Shown piece after piece: positions 18,028-27,252 of a DNA stretch of 64,000 bases. Under the pieces are notes generated by a model. That model saw only the letters and a program-made list of their open reading frames with translations, was not told the origin of the DNA and did no database searches. Source of the stretch: Poseidonocella pacifica. GTDB lineage: Bacteria; Pseudomonadota; Alphaproteobacteria; Rhodobacterales; Rhodobacteraceae. The stretch lies in assembly GCF_900111875.1 (NCBI RefSeq), contig NZ_FOJU01000004.1, positions 248,001-312,000 on the forward strand, in the 5' to 3' direction. Both the position numbers and the translations under genes were made by a program. Position 1 is the first letter of the stretch. Every line of letters begins with the position of its first letter.

Positions 18028-18090
18028 GGGTCCCTCCGGCATCCGCTGGTGCGCGCCGGTTAGCACAGCCCGCCAAGCGCGGCCAGCAGT

Positions 18091-19410
18091 TCACTCCGCC
18101 CTCGCGTCCTTTGCCGCATCCTCGCCCAGCATCCGAACCTCCCGCTGAGGGAAAGGAAATGAGATGTCATGCTCCTGAAACGCGTCCCAAAGCGCGAGAT
18201 AGACGTTGCCGCGAATGTTGGTGAGGCCCTTAGTCGGGTCCGCGATCCAGAAGCGCAGGATATAATCCACCGAACTGTCGCCGAAACCCACGATATGACA
18301 GACGGGCGCGTTCGGATTGCTGAGCACTCGGCCGACCCCCTTGGCGGCCTCTATCGCGACGCGCCGGACGACATGCGGGTCGTCACCATAGGCAGTGCCG
18401 AAATAGATATCGAGCCTGACGAATTCGTTGGAATGGGACCAGTTGACCACCTGCCCCGTGATCAGGTCCTCATTGGGGATGAGGTATTCCTTGCCATCGC
18501 GCGTGACGACGCTGACGTAGCGGGCGCCGAGGGCATTGATCCATCCAAACGTCTCGCCGAGCGAGATCACGTCACCGGGTTTGATCGACTTGTCGAGCAA
18601 GATGATGATGCCGGAGACGAGGTTTGAGACCACCTTCTGAAGCCCGAAGCCAAGCCCCACGCCGACCGCACCCGACAGAACCGCAAGCCCGGTGAGATCC
18701 ACCCCGACGGTACGCAGGCCGATGAAGAAGGCCGAGGAGTAGAGCAAGACTTGCAGAACCTTGATGGCAAGGACCTGCATCGAGGGGGAGATATCTTCGT
18801 TGGAGCGGATGGTGGCCGAGGAGGTGACCGAAAGGAACCGCGCGCCCGCGAAAAGCACAGCAAGAAGGACAAGCGCCTGCAAGAGGAGCCACAGCGAGAA
18901 ATGGGCGTCTCCTATATCGACCGCGGCGGAATCGAGCAGGTTCCGTGCCTCGTCCGTCAGCCCGACAATCAGAAGGGTAACCCAAGCCCAACCGCCGTAT
19001 CGCACCAGAAAGCGCAGCAAGGGATTGCGGATAAGCCGTGTGGCCATGGCGATCAGCAGCCATGCCGTCGCGAGCATGGCGATTATGCCCAGCAGGTAGG
19101 ATCGACTGGGCCAAGTGGCCTCGCGCATGATCAGGGTGACGGTCCAGATCAGAAAGACAAAGAGAGTAAGTCGCAGTCGCCGGTGGAACATGACCAGCAA
19201 CCGCATGCGCCAAAGCGGCCACCCCTCCAGTCCGCGCATCCAAAGGTGCATCCGCGCCCCGATGATCTTGGCGAAACCCCAGGCTAGGAGGAAAATCCCG
19301 GCCGCGATGACGATCTGATAGGCATTCCATTCGCGCATAAGCCCCAGAAGGAAGATTTCTCCTTGGCGCAGTAGTCGTTGCAGAATGTCGAACGTGGATT
19401 GTGGCTCCAT
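18091..19410 (-). CDS. MscS-family mechanosensitive ion channel
   Basis: A 439-residue inner-membrane protein with about five hydrophobic segments, then the MscS pore helix and beta domain. The pore region is GAVGVGLGFGLQKVVSNLVSGIIILLDKSIKPGD, the most conserved part of the family, followed by GETFGWINALGARYVSVVTRDG. It opens upon membrane tension to release osmolytes. It is longer than E. coli MscS (286 aa) because of extra N-terminal helices. Confidence 0.92.
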   Translation of the reverse strand: MEPQSTFDILQRLLRQGEIFLLGLMREWNAYQIVIAAGIFLLAWGFAKIIGARMHLWMRGLEGWPLWRMRLLVMFHRRLRLTLFVFLIWTVTLIMREATWPSRSYLLGIIAMLATAWLLIAMATRLIRNPLLRFLVRYGGWAWVTLLIVGLTDEARNLLDSAAVDIGDAHFSLWLLLQALVLLAVLFAGARFLSVTSSATIRSNEDISPSMQVLAIKVLQVLLYSSAFFIGLRTVGVDLTGLAVLSGAVGVGLGFGLQKVVSNLVSGIIILLDKSIKPGDVISLGETFGWINALGARYVSVVTRDGKEYLIPNEDLITGQVVNWSHSNEFVRLDIYFGTAYGDDPHVVRRVAIEAAKGVGRVLSNPNAPVCHIVGFGDSSVDYILRFWIADPTKGLTNIRGNVYLALWDAFQEHDISFPFPQREVRMLGEDAAKDARAE

Positions 19411-19523
19411 GGAGCGATCAGATCATGCAAAATGCACTGCGACAAGCGCGGCCTTACAAGCATGGACAGTGGGCGCGCCTTCTCTATACTTGACCAAGGG
19501 TAACAGTTCGATTTCGTGAGTTT

Positions 19524-19985
19524 ATGTCAGCAACCTTAGCACCTATGCGATATCTGGTTATTGGCGGGGGCTACACAGCGCTTCGCAACCATGGCCCGTT
19601 GATCAGCGAGGTCAATCGCGATTGCCGGAACATACTCGCCAAGACTGTTCCTTTCGCCGAGCGCAAGCATCTGTTCATCGACATATCGGCCATCGAAGGG
19701 TTCGACGCGACCGCCATCGACGTGGTTCATTACATCACCTACCTCAGCGAGAGCGCCCTCGGATCCGGGGAGGTCTGGCGCATTGCCTACTACGCTCCTG
19801 AAGAGTCCCCGGGGTTCAGTCTGGCCCGTATGGTCGAAGGCTTTTCCGCCAACAGCCCCGGCGTTTCGGCGATCCACTCGGAAAACCCCGATCTTGCGCT
19901 GGCGTGGCTGGGGGTGGGGCGTTCCTACACCGACGTCATGTGCGACCCGCGATGGATCGACGTGGACCCGCGCAAGGGTGCTTGA
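19524..19985 (+). CDS. Conserved-looking protein of unknown function
   Basis: A 153-residue soluble protein I do not recognise. It is rich in alternating hydrophobic stretches (YLVIGGGYTALRN; KHLFIDISAIEGFDATAIDVVHYITYL), suggesting an alpha/beta fold that could resemble STAS-type domains, but this is only impression. The alternative start Met8 (19545) is possible. It is divergent from the MscS gene and ends 175 bp before leuC. No signal peptide or transmembrane segment is visible. Confidence 0.7.
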   Translation: MSATLAPMRYLVIGGGYTALRNHGPLISEVNRDCRNILAKTVPFAERKHLFIDISAIEGFDATAIDVVHYITYLSESALGSGEVWRIAYYAPEESPGFSLARMVEGFSANSPGVSAIHSENPDLALAWLGVGRSYTDVMCDPRWIDVDPRKGA

Positions 19986-20035
19986 TGGAATCCTCATGTG
20001 GGTTTATGTGATCCGACATGACTCGGATTTTCGAC

Positions 20036-20104
20036 ATGGATGATCGCTCCCGGCTGCCTTGGCGCTTCTTTGGTGCCACGCTGACCGTGCTGGCACGCCT
20101 ATAA
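20036..20104 (+). CDS. Candidate leader peptide upstream of leuC
   Basis: A 22-codon reading frame ([22 protein letters not shown]) ends 56 bp before the leuC start. Four of 22 codons are leucine (three CTG and one CTA), three of them in the last seven. The stop lies beside small dyads (GTGCCA/TGGCAC and CGCC/GGCG) and a T-run at 20115-20119. No good Shine-Dalgarno precedes the ATG. It might act in leucine attenuation, but chance cannot be excluded. Confidence 0.25.
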   Translation: MDDRSRLPWRFFGATLTVLARL

Positions 20105-20160
20105 GGCGGCATTCCTTTTTCCGCTTCAGAAATTCCATTCGTCATCCAGGGAGAGGACCT

Positions 20161-21564
20161 ATGTCCCCCAAGACACTCTACGACAAGATCTGGGACGCGC
20201 ACGTCGTCCACGAATCCGACGACGGCACCTGCTTGCTCTATATCGACCGCCACCTCGTTCACGAGGTCACCAGCCCGCAGGCCTTTGAGGGCCTGCGCTT
20301 GGCAGGCCGCAAGGTGCGCGCACCCGAAAAGACGATTGCCGTTCCGGATCACAACGTGCCGACCGACCCAAACCGCCTTGCCGGGATCAAGGATGAGATG
20401 TCGCGCATTCAGGTCGAGGCGCTGCGCCAGAATGCTGCTGATTTCGGCGTGGAAATGTACGACGTCGACGACATTCGCCAAGGCATCGTGCACATCATCG
20501 GCCCCGAGCAAGGGTGGACCCAGCCGGGCATGACCATCGTGTGCGGCGACAGCCATACCGCGACCCACGGGGCCTTTGGTGCGCTTGCCCACGGGATCGG
20601 CACCTCCGAGGTTGAGCATGTGCTCGCCACGCAGACGCTGATTCAGAAGAAATCCAAGAACATGCTCGTGCGGGTCGAAGGCAAGCTTCCGCCCGGTGTG
20701 ACTGCCAAGGATATCACGCTGACGATCATCGGCCGAACCGGCACTGCGGGCGGCAACGGTCACGTCATCGAGTATGCCGGCTCCGCGATCCGCGAGCTTT
20801 CGGTCGAAGGCCGTATGACCGTGTGCAACATGGCCATCGAAGGCGGCGCACGCGCTGGGCTTATCGCGCCTGACGAAAAAACCTTTGAGTATGTCAAGGG
20901 TCGGCCCCATGCACCAAAGGGTGCGCAATGGGAAATGGCGCTTGAGTATTGGAAGACCCTCACTTCCGACGAAGGCGCGCATTACGACAAGATCATCGAA
21001 ATCGACGCCTCGGAGATCGCTCCCGTGGTAACTTGGGGCACCTCGCCCGAGGATGTCCTGCCGATCACGGCGACCGTTCCCGCGCCCGAGGATTTCGCAG
21101 GCGGCAAGGTCGACGCGGCTCGGCGCTCCATCGACTATATGGGGCTGACCCCCGGACAGAGACTTTCGGACATCACCATCGACACGGTCTTTATCGGGTC
21201 CTGCACCAACGGCCGGATCGAAGACCTGCGCGAGGTTGCCAAGATCATGGAGGGCCGCCGGGTCAAGGACGGTATCCGCGCCATGATCGTCCCGGGCTCC
21301 GGGCTTGTCAGGGCGCAGGCCGAGGAAGAGGGCATCGCCGACAAGCTCAAGGCGGCAGGTTTTGACTGGCGCATGGCGGGGTGCTCGATGTGCCTTGGCA
21401 TGAACCCCGATCAACTTGCTCCCGGCGAGCGGTGCGCCTCTACGTCGAACCGGAACTTTGAGGGGCGTCAGGGCTATAAGGGCCGCACGCACCTCATGTC
21501 GCCCGCCATGGCCGCAGCGGCGGCGATCACTGGCCGTCTGACCGACGTGCGCGAGTTGGATTGA
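20161..21564 (+). CDS. leuC: 3-isopropylmalate dehydratase large subunit
   Basis: A 467-residue aconitase-family subunit that isomerises 2- to 3-isopropylmalate in leucine synthesis. The 4Fe-4S ligands are Cys348 (GSCTNGR), Cys408 and Cys411 ([10 protein letters not shown]). The start at 20161 follows GGGAGAGGACCT; an in-frame upstream ATG at 20059 would add 34 non-family residues. LeuD follows after 11 bp. Confidence 0.97.
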   Translation: MSPKTLYDKIWDAHVVHESDDGTCLLYIDRHLVHEVTSPQAFEGLRLAGRKVRAPEKTIAVPDHNVPTDPNRLAGIKDEMSRIQVEALRQNAADFGVEMYDVDDIRQGIVHIIGPEQGWTQPGMTIVCGDSHTATHGAFGALAHGIGTSEVEHVLATQTLIQKKSKNMLVRVEGKLPPGVTAKDITLTIIGRTGTAGGNGHVIEYAGSAIRELSVEGRMTVCNMAIEGGARAGLIAPDEKTFEYVKGRPHAPKGAQWEMALEYWKTLTSDEGAHYDKIIEIDASEIAPVVTWGTSPEDVLPITATVPAPEDFAGGKVDAARRSIDYMGLTPGQRLSDITIDTVFIGSCTNGRIEDLREVAKIMEGRRVKDGIRAMIVPGSGLVRAQAEEEGIADKLKAAGFDWRMAGCSMCLGMNPDQLAPGERCASTSNRNFEGRQGYKGRTHLMSPAMAAAAAITGRLTDVRELD

Positions 21565-21575
21565 GGAGAGCGATA

Positions 21576-22181
21576 ATGGATAAGTTCGAAAAACTCACCG
21601 GAATTGCTGCTCCCATGCCGCTCGTCAACATCGACACGGACATGATCATCCCCAAGCAGTTCCTCAAGACGATCAAACGTACTGGACTTGGCGCGAACCT
21701 CTTCGACGAGATGCGCTTTGACCGGGAGGGCAACGAGAACCCCGATTTCGTCCTGAACCAGCCGAAGTATCGTGACGCCGAGATTCTGGTGGCGGGCGAT
21801 AACTTCGGATGCGGCTCCTCTCGGGAGCACGCGCCTTGGGCCATCAAGGATTTCGGCATCAGCTGCGTGATTTCCACAAGCTTTGCCGACATCTTCTTCA
21901 ACAACTGCTTCAAGAACGGGATTCTCCCGATCGCGCTGCCGCAGGAGCAAGTAGACTTGTTGATGGCGGACGCGGAGAAGGGATCGAACGCGCGTATGAC
22001 CGTGGATCTGGATCAACAACAGATCACCACCTCTGACGGTGAGGTCATTCCCTTTGATGTCGATCCATTCCGCAAACACTGCCTGTTGCACGGATTGGAT
22101 GATATCGGCCTGACGATGGAACAAGCGCCGTCGATTGACAGCTATGAGACGCAGCTTTCCAGCGTACGGCCCTGGATCTGA
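21576..22181 (+). CDS. leuD: 3-isopropylmalate dehydratase small subunit
   Basis: A 201-residue partner of LeuC, forming the swivel domain. Family motifs are [20 protein letters not shown] near the N-terminus and [21 protein letters not shown] in the centre. The ATG at 21576 follows TTGAGGAGAGCG, a strong ribosome-binding site that itself overlaps the leuC stop. Confidence 0.97.
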   Translation: MDKFEKLTGIAAPMPLVNIDTDMIIPKQFLKTIKRTGLGANLFDEMRFDREGNENPDFVLNQPKYRDAEILVAGDNFGCGSSREHAPWAIKDFGISCVISTSFADIFFNNCFKNGILPIALPQEQVDLLMADAEKGSNARMTVDLDQQQITTSDGEVIPFDVDPFRKHCLLHGLDDIGLTMEQAPSIDSYETQLSSVRPWI

Positions 22182-22190
22182 ACCTCTGAA

Positions 22191-22220
22191 ATGGCCGGGG
22201 AACGGGCGTTTCCCGGCCAT
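22191..22220. terminator. Long hairpin after leuD
   Basis: A 12-bp stem with one G-T pair (22191-22202 with 22209-22220) and a 6-nt loop begins 10 bp after the leuD stop. There is no T-run, so it may be a partial terminator, a Rho-dependent stop or a 3'-end stabiliser. Confidence 0.55.
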
Positions 22221-22413
22221 ATCGCCGCCGCAATTCCCAGTTTCCGGCGAATATTTCGAACCGGAATGAGCTAGGGAAATCAGGCATTCCTGACGAATTT
22301 GACGTATTTCATGCGGGCAAGTTCATGGAGTTGCCGCATTGTTCTGACCATATTGAGGCATTGAATGACGCCGCAAATCCGCGCGTCGCGATGCAAAACT
22401 GATAGAGGTGGCA

Positions 22414-23229
22414 ATGGAACGCGGGCTTGGCGCGCTCATGAGGGCAATTCTGGTGGCGCTGCTCTTGGCGCTTCCGTCTCTGCTCTTGCCGGGTCAGCGT
22501 TGGGCCGATGCGCCGCTGGCGGAACTCCTTGCGCTTTCCGCCGCGATCTTCACCTTTCTGGAATATGGCGCCACAGCGCCCAGCCTCGTCGAATTCCGCG
22601 GGGCCGCCCCAGTCAATCGCCTGCGGTTCATTACCTTGTTCGTGCTGGTGTTGGCCGTCACGCTGCTGTTCCGACATTCCGTTGCCCCGGGGGCGGTCAC
22701 TGGGCTTGTCGCCCAAGCGGCCCAAGCCTTGCGCCCTTGGGCTGACCTTCCCGTGGCGTCATTGTTGCCGGCGTCGCTGGGGGCAATCCCCATCGATCTT
22801 CGCGAAGAGATGGCTCTCGCGGCGGCGCTCAGCTTCGGGCTCATGGCAGTGTTGATTGTCCACATGCTGGCGGCGATCTGGCTGGCCCCGTGGTCCGCGC
22901 CGCGCAACTTCAACCTATGGATCAACCTGCCGCTCTTCACCGCGACACGGCTGGCGCCCGCGAGCGCGCTTTACCGGAGTGCGGGTTTGAGCCTTCTTGG
23001 TGCGCTCTGCTTTCCTGTTTTCGCGCCGTTGGCGGTCGACATGCTTGTTCCGATCGTCGATCCTCACGCCTTCAATGATCCGCAAACGACCATCTGGGCG
23101 ATCACTCTATGGGCTTTCATTCCGGCAAACCTTCTCATGCGCGCCACGGCGCTTCTGCGCGTCGCACGCTATCTAGGGCGTGGCGATGCACCTCGGGCGT
23201 GGTCCGACTGGTTCGTACCGGGCGCCTGA
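22414..23229 (+). CDS. Multi-pass membrane protein of unknown function
   Basis: A 271-residue protein with about six hydrophobic segments (for example AILVALLLALPSLLLPG near the start and FITLFVLVLAVTLLF), and no domain I recognise with confidence. The ATG at 22414, 5 bp after GAGG, is preferred to the GTG at 22408. It sits in the leu cluster between leuD and the EEP-fold gene, whose start probably lies inside its last 31 bp. The conserved placement would suggest cotranscription with leuB, but no role in leucine synthesis is evident. Confidence 0.8.
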   Translation: MERGLGALMRAILVALLLALPSLLLPGQRWADAPLAELLALSAAIFTFLEYGATAPSLVEFRGAAPVNRLRFITLFVLVLAVTLLFRHSVAPGAVTGLVAQAAQALRPWADLPVASLLPASLGAIPIDLREEMALAAALSFGLMAVLIVHMLAAIWLAPWSAPRNFNLWINLPLFTATRLAPASALYRSAGLSLLGALCFPVFAPLAVDMLVPIVDPHAFNDPQTTIWAITLWAFIPANLLMRATALLRVARYLGRGDAPRAWSDWFVPGA

Positions 23230-24308
23230 TCCTCGCGGTGCTGGTGGCCGTCTTGGGGGCTGGAACAGTTTCCGCAACCGAGCCGCCGCGTATCCGGGTG
23301 GCAACCTACAATACCGGGCTTTCACGGGCGGGGCCGGGCCTATTGCTGCGTGACATTCTGCGTGGAGACACTCAGGCAGAAGCGGTCGCCACCATCATCG
23401 CCCATATCGCGCCGGATGTGATCGCCCTTCAGGGGATCGACTATGATGCGGAGGGTCGGGCGCTCACGGCTTTGGCCGAGCTTGTCGAATTGCAGGGTGT
23501 GAGCTTCCCCCATCGTTTCGCGTTGCGTCCAAATACCGGGATGGCCACGGGGTTGGATCTTGATGGGGATGGACGTACCGGCGGTCCGGCGGATGCCCAA
23601 GGGTACGGCGCCTATGCCGGAGAGGGGGGGATGGCGGTGATGTCGCGATACCCCATCGACGTGGGCGCGGTGCGGGATCTTTCCGCGATCCTCTGGGCCG
23701 ATGTTCCCGGCGCCGACCTTCCGCAGCGGGGTGGCAAGCCGTTCCATTCGCCAGAGGCGCTCTCCGTGCAGCGCCTTTCCACGACGGCGCATTGGATTGT
23801 CCCGATCCTTCTCCCTGAGGGGCGCCGGTTCGAGCTTTTGACCTTTTACGCGACTCCTCCTGTCTTCGATGGCGTCGAGGACCGGAATGGGTTGAGGAAT
23901 GCGGATGAGTTGCGGCTCTGGGCGGCCCTTTTGGATGGCGCACTCGCCCAATCTCCGCCGGAGGGGGCCTTCGTGATCGCGGGCGATTCCAATCTGGACG
24001 CGGAGCGCGGCGACGGACGCCGCGAGGTGATGCGCGACTTTCTAAGCCGTGGCGATATCGTTGACCCGACGCCCATCAGTGCCGGGGGCGCTGATCTGGG
24101 GGCGCCTTCCGCGACGGTGGACTGGCGCGACGTGGAGGTCGGCATCATGCGGGCGGATTATGTGCTTCCCTCTGCGGATTGGGTCGTTCTGGATGCGGGG
24201 GTTTTCTGGCCACGCCCGGGCGAGGACGATCATGCACTCCTCGGCGAGGGGGGGACCGGTGCAAGCCGGCACCGTCTGGTCTGGGTCGATCTGCAACTGC
24301 CACATTGA
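23199..24308 (+). CDS. Secreted endonuclease/exonuclease/phosphatase (EEP) family protein
   Basis: About 369 residues from the GTG at 23199, chosen because it gives a signal peptide (VVRLVRTGRLILAVLVAVLGAGTVSA) directly followed by the mature EEP domain (IRVATYNTGLSR). The frame is open from an ATG at 23109, which would bury the signal 30 residues in. Motifs include DVIALQGIDYD, where Gln stands before a Gly rather than the usual catalytic Glu, AGDSNLDAERGDG, and a C-terminal DHALLGEGG-type histidine motif. The probable activity is phosphodiester or phosphomonoester hydrolysis outside the cytoplasm; the altered QGI motif makes catalysis uncertain. LeuB follows after 60 bp. Confidence 0.82.
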   Translation: MVRLVRTGRLILAVLVAVLGAGTVSATEPPRIRVATYNTGLSRAGPGLLLRDILRGDTQAEAVATIIAHIAPDVIALQGIDYDAEGRALTALAELVELQGVSFPHRFALRPNTGMATGLDLDGDGRTGGPADAQGYGAYAGEGGMAVMSRYPIDVGAVRDLSAILWADVPGADLPQRGGKPFHSPEALSVQRLSTTAHWIVPILLPEGRRFELLTFYATPPVFDGVEDRNGLRNADELRLWAALLDGALAQSPPEGAFVIAGDSNLDAERGDGRREVMRDFLSRGDIVDPTPISAGGADLGAPSATVDWRDVEVGIMRADYVLPSADWVVLDAGVFWPRPGEDDHALLGEGGTGASRHRLVWVDLQLPH

Positions 24309-24368
24309 CGCTACCGCCCCCAGTCGCTACCCCGTTTGCGGACCCAAGCAAGACAGGACTGAACCGCC

Positions 24369-25475
24369 ATGACTACCCCTTCGCTCCTCATCCTTCCCGG
24401 CGACGGGATCGGCCCCGAAGTCATGTCTCAGGTGCGCCGCATCATCGACTGGTTCGGTGACAAGCGCGGTCTCGCCTTCGACGTGAGCGAAGACCTCGTG
24501 GGCGGTGCGGCCTATGACGTGCATGGAACGCCGTTGACCGACGAGACGATGGAGCGGGCGCAGGCCGCTGATGCGGTTTTGCTCGGCGCTGTTGGCGGCC
24601 CGAAGTACGACGATCTGGATTTCTCGGTAAAGCCAGAGCGGGGCCTGTTGCGCCTGCGCAAGGAAATGGATCTCTATGCCAACCTCCGCCCGGCGCAGTG
24701 TTTTGACGCTCTTGCGGATTTCTCCTCGCTGAAGAGAGACGTGGTTGCCGGCCTTGATATCGTCATCGTCCGTGAGTTGACCTCCGGGATCTATTTCGGC
24801 GAGCCGCGCGGGATTTTTCAGGAAGGCAATGAGCGCGTCGGTATCAACACGCAGCGCTATACCGAGAGCGAGATCGAGCGCGTCGCCCGGTCGGCCTTCG
24901 AGCTTGCCCGCCGTCGGAGCAACAGGGTCTGCTCCATGGAAAAGGCCAACGTCATGGAATCGGGTATCCTGTGGCGTGAAGTCGTCCAGAAGGTGCACGA
25001 CGAGGATTACCCCGACGTGGAACTCTCGCACATGTATGCCGACGCGGGCGCGATGCAGCTTTGCCGCTGGCCCAAGCAGTTCGATGTCATCGTCACGGAC
25101 AACCTTTTTGGCGATCTTCTGTCCGATGCGGCGGCCATGCTTACTGGTTCTCTCGGGATGCTGCCCTCTGCCTCCATCGGTGCGCCCATGGCGAACGGCC
25201 GCCCGAAGGCACTCTATGAGCCGGTCCACGGCTCCGCCCCCGACATCGCCGGTCAGGGCAAGGCCAATCCGATCGCGTGCATCCTGAGCTTTGCCATGGC
25301 GCTGCGCTATTCCTTCGATCAGGGCGACGAAGCCGAGCGCCTTGAAGCCGCTGTGGAGAAGGTCCTCGCCGACGGGGCGCGCACGGCGGATCTGCTTGGA
25401 GAAGAGGGCAAGACGCCCGTTTCGACGACAGTTATGGGCGATTTGGTGCTGGAGGCGCTGGATAGCAGCCTTTGA
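24369..25475 (+). CDS. leuB: 3-isopropylmalate dehydrogenase
   Basis: A 368-residue NAD-dependent enzyme that oxidises and decarboxylates 3-isopropylmalate. Motifs: [12 protein letters not shown] at the start, [15 protein letters not shown], the [11 protein letters not shown] segment, [26 protein letters not shown] and [18 protein letters not shown]. Length matches the family. Confidence 0.97.
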   Translation: MTTPSLLILPGDGIGPEVMSQVRRIIDWFGDKRGLAFDVSEDLVGGAAYDVHGTPLTDETMERAQAADAVLLGAVGGPKYDDLDFSVKPERGLLRLRKEMDLYANLRPAQCFDALADFSSLKRDVVAGLDIVIVRELTSGIYFGEPRGIFQEGNERVGINTQRYTESEIERVARSAFELARRRSNRVCSMEKANVMESGILWREVVQKVHDEDYPDVELSHMYADAGAMQLCRWPKQFDVIVTDNLFGDLLSDAAAMLTGSLGMLPSASIGAPMANGRPKALYEPVHGSAPDIAGQGKANPIACILSFAMALRYSFDQGDEAERLEAAVEKVLADGARTADLLGEEGKTPVSTTVMGDLVLEALDSSL

Positions 25476-25536
25476 GGTCTTGAGCCTACGCGCGCTTTTT
25501 GTCATCGCTTTGGAAACAAGATGACGGAGGCGCGCG

Positions 25537-26490
25537 ATGGGCGGCAATACCAAGGGAAGCCTTCAGGCCCTGCTCGCGTTTGCGATTTTCTCCACCCATG
25601 ACGTGATCGTCAAACTGCTGGGTGGTACGTTCAATTCCGTGCAGATCATCTTTTTCAGTGTCCTGCTCGGGTTTCCCCTGTTGACCATCGTGCTGATGCG
25701 GGACGCGACGCAGGGCACGCTCCGGCCCGTTCATCCATGGTGGATGGCCCTGCGGACCTGCGCTGCGGTGCTCACGGGGATTTCGGCCTTCTACGCCTTC
25801 TCGAACCTTCCGATGGCGCAGGTCTATGCGATCATCTTTGCCGCGCCGTTGCTGATCACCCTTCTGGCGATTCCGATACTGGGGGAGACTGTCCACCTGC
25901 GCCGGGGCATCGCCATCCTCGTCGGGCTCGTGGGCGTGTTCGTGGTCCTGCAACCCTCTGCCGAAACCTTCACCCTTGGTCATCTCGCGGCGCTCTCGGC
26001 CGCTGTGAGCAGCGCGCTTGCGTCCGTCATCGTTCGGAAGGTTGGCGGAGAAGAGCGTGGGGTCGTCCTTTTACTCTATCCGATGATGGCGAACTGTCTG
26101 GTGATGGGGGCTCTATTGCCGGTTGTCTATCGCCCGATGACGATCGTTGAGCTTGGCCTTATCGGGACAATCGCGCTCTTTGGTCTGCTGGCCTCCCGGC
26201 TCATCATCGCGGCCTATCGCAACGGCGAGGCGGCGATTGTCGCCCCGATGCAGTACAGCCAGATCCTTTGGGCAACGCTGTATGGCAGCGTTTTCTTTGA
26301 CGAGGGCGTGGCGCGTAATACCGTGATCGGTGCCACGATCATTATCGCCAGCGGCCTTTATATCGTCTTGCGCGAAAGCCGCGGGGGCCAATCGGAAAAC
26401 AAGCCGGTCCTGCGAACCCGTCTGCGCTTCGAAGTCCCCACGACGCCGCGACTGGCCCGGCTCTACGACAAGCGGCAGTCGCGGAAATAA
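25537..26490 (+). CDS. EamA/DMT-family transporter
   Basis: A 317-residue membrane protein with ten predicted helices arranged as two EamA repeats (LQALLAFAIFSTHDVIVKLLGG; ALSAAVSSALASVIVRKVGG). Members export metabolites such as amino acids, but the substrate is unknown here. A GGAGG ribosome-binding site precedes ATG 25537. It lies 61 bp after leuB; no clear terminator separates them, so cotranscription is possible. Confidence 0.88.
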   Translation: MGGNTKGSLQALLAFAIFSTHDVIVKLLGGTFNSVQIIFFSVLLGFPLLTIVLMRDATQGTLRPVHPWWMALRTCAAVLTGISAFYAFSNLPMAQVYAIIFAAPLLITLLAIPILGETVHLRRGIAILVGLVGVFVVLQPSAETFTLGHLAALSAAVSSALASVIVRKVGGEERGVVLLLYPMMANCLVMGALLPVVYRPMTIVELGLIGTIALFGLLASRLIIAAYRNGEAAIVAPMQYSQILWATLYGSVFFDEGVARNTVIGATIIIASGLYIVLRESRGGQSENKPVLRTRLRFEVPTTPRLARLYDKRQSRK

Positions 26491-26536
26491 GGCTCTTGTC
26501 AAAGATTGGGGCCTCGGCTATTCCGCGCGCCACGGT

Positions 26537-26613
26537 CGGAGTGTAGCTCAGCCTGGTAGAGCACTGTCTTCGGGAGGCAGGGGCCGGAGGTTCGAATCCT
26601 CTCACTCCGACCA
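26537..26613 (+). tRNA. tRNA-Pro (anticodon CGG)
   Basis: A complete cloverleaf with encoded CCA: acceptor arm CGGAGTG pairs perfectly with CACTCCG, D stem GCTC/GAGC, anticodon stem CTGTC/GGCAG around loop TTCGGGA, and T arm GGAGG-TTCGAAT-CCTCT. The anticodon CGG (26571-26573) reads proline CCG codons. Confidence 0.97.
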
Positions 26614-27252
26614 ATGTTCTCAAGAATTATAAGACTTCGGCAGATGTGCCAGCTGCTACGGTAGGCACATAGCAAGCCGGCGTGGGTAGACGCAGGTCGA
26701 TTTGGGTCGAATCTGACCCCTTTGGCTATTGGTTCAGAAGCTTCGACATGATCGCGGTCATGGCTGAACGGAACTCGCCTTGCCGCCCATTGCCCGGAAA
26801 CGGCACAACCTCAAATTGACACGGGGTTCCAGACGCTGCAGTCGCCGCTTTGACAGGTGCCGCGATACCTTTCATGAAGGCCACAACAGGCGGGTTTTCC
26901 TTGGTGAGCACGGGTGCCAAACCTCAACCCACGTGAGGGCTGACGTCATGCACATAGTTCGGCACTACACTTCTATCCGCAGTGCCCGAATGGATGCTGA
27001 AACATTATTGGATGCCAGAAACTTCGCTAAACGCCTGTATCCAATATCGATTTCTGTCTTCTCGAAATGGACGTTCCGCCCTAGACCTCGGGATTGTTCG
27101 CCCGCGCCACGAAGTGCAAAGGGCGGATGCTGGGATTGCTGGGGCTTGCCACTATCAGTCTCAAGGACAACAGGCCAATACCGGCAAAGGGAATTCGCGA
27201 GGTTGGAACCGGGCCAAGCTTCACCACAGTGAGCCGCGGTAAGGATGAATGC
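26614..27252. other. Gene-poor stretch downstream of tRNA-Pro
   Basis: About 640 bp without a confident gene. The only plausible short frame is the 64-codon one at 26726-26920. Overlapping frames on both strands have no recognisable family features. I find no transposase, integrase or duplicated tRNA 3' end. It may be a decayed insertion next to the tRNA. Confidence 0.5.
26726..26920 (-). CDS. Short ORF, possibly a gene remnant
   Basis: A 64-codon frame (MAPVLTKENPPVVAFMKGIA...), ending SAMTAIMSKLLNQ. Composition is protein-like (hydrophobic/amphipathic periodicity, one Cys) but I recognise no family and no strong Shine-Dalgarno precedes it. It could be the C-terminal remnant of a larger protein, with the upstream part lost. 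Confidence 0.3.
   Translation of the reverse strand: MAPVLTKENPPVVAFMKGIAAPVKAATAASGTPCQFEVVPFPGNGRQGEFRSAMTAIMSKLLNQ

Noticed and set aside
19936-21492. 518-codon minus-strand frame opposite leuC
   Set aside because: It mirrors a gene with intact iron-sulfur motifs and has low-complexity His/Arg/Asp-rich composition.
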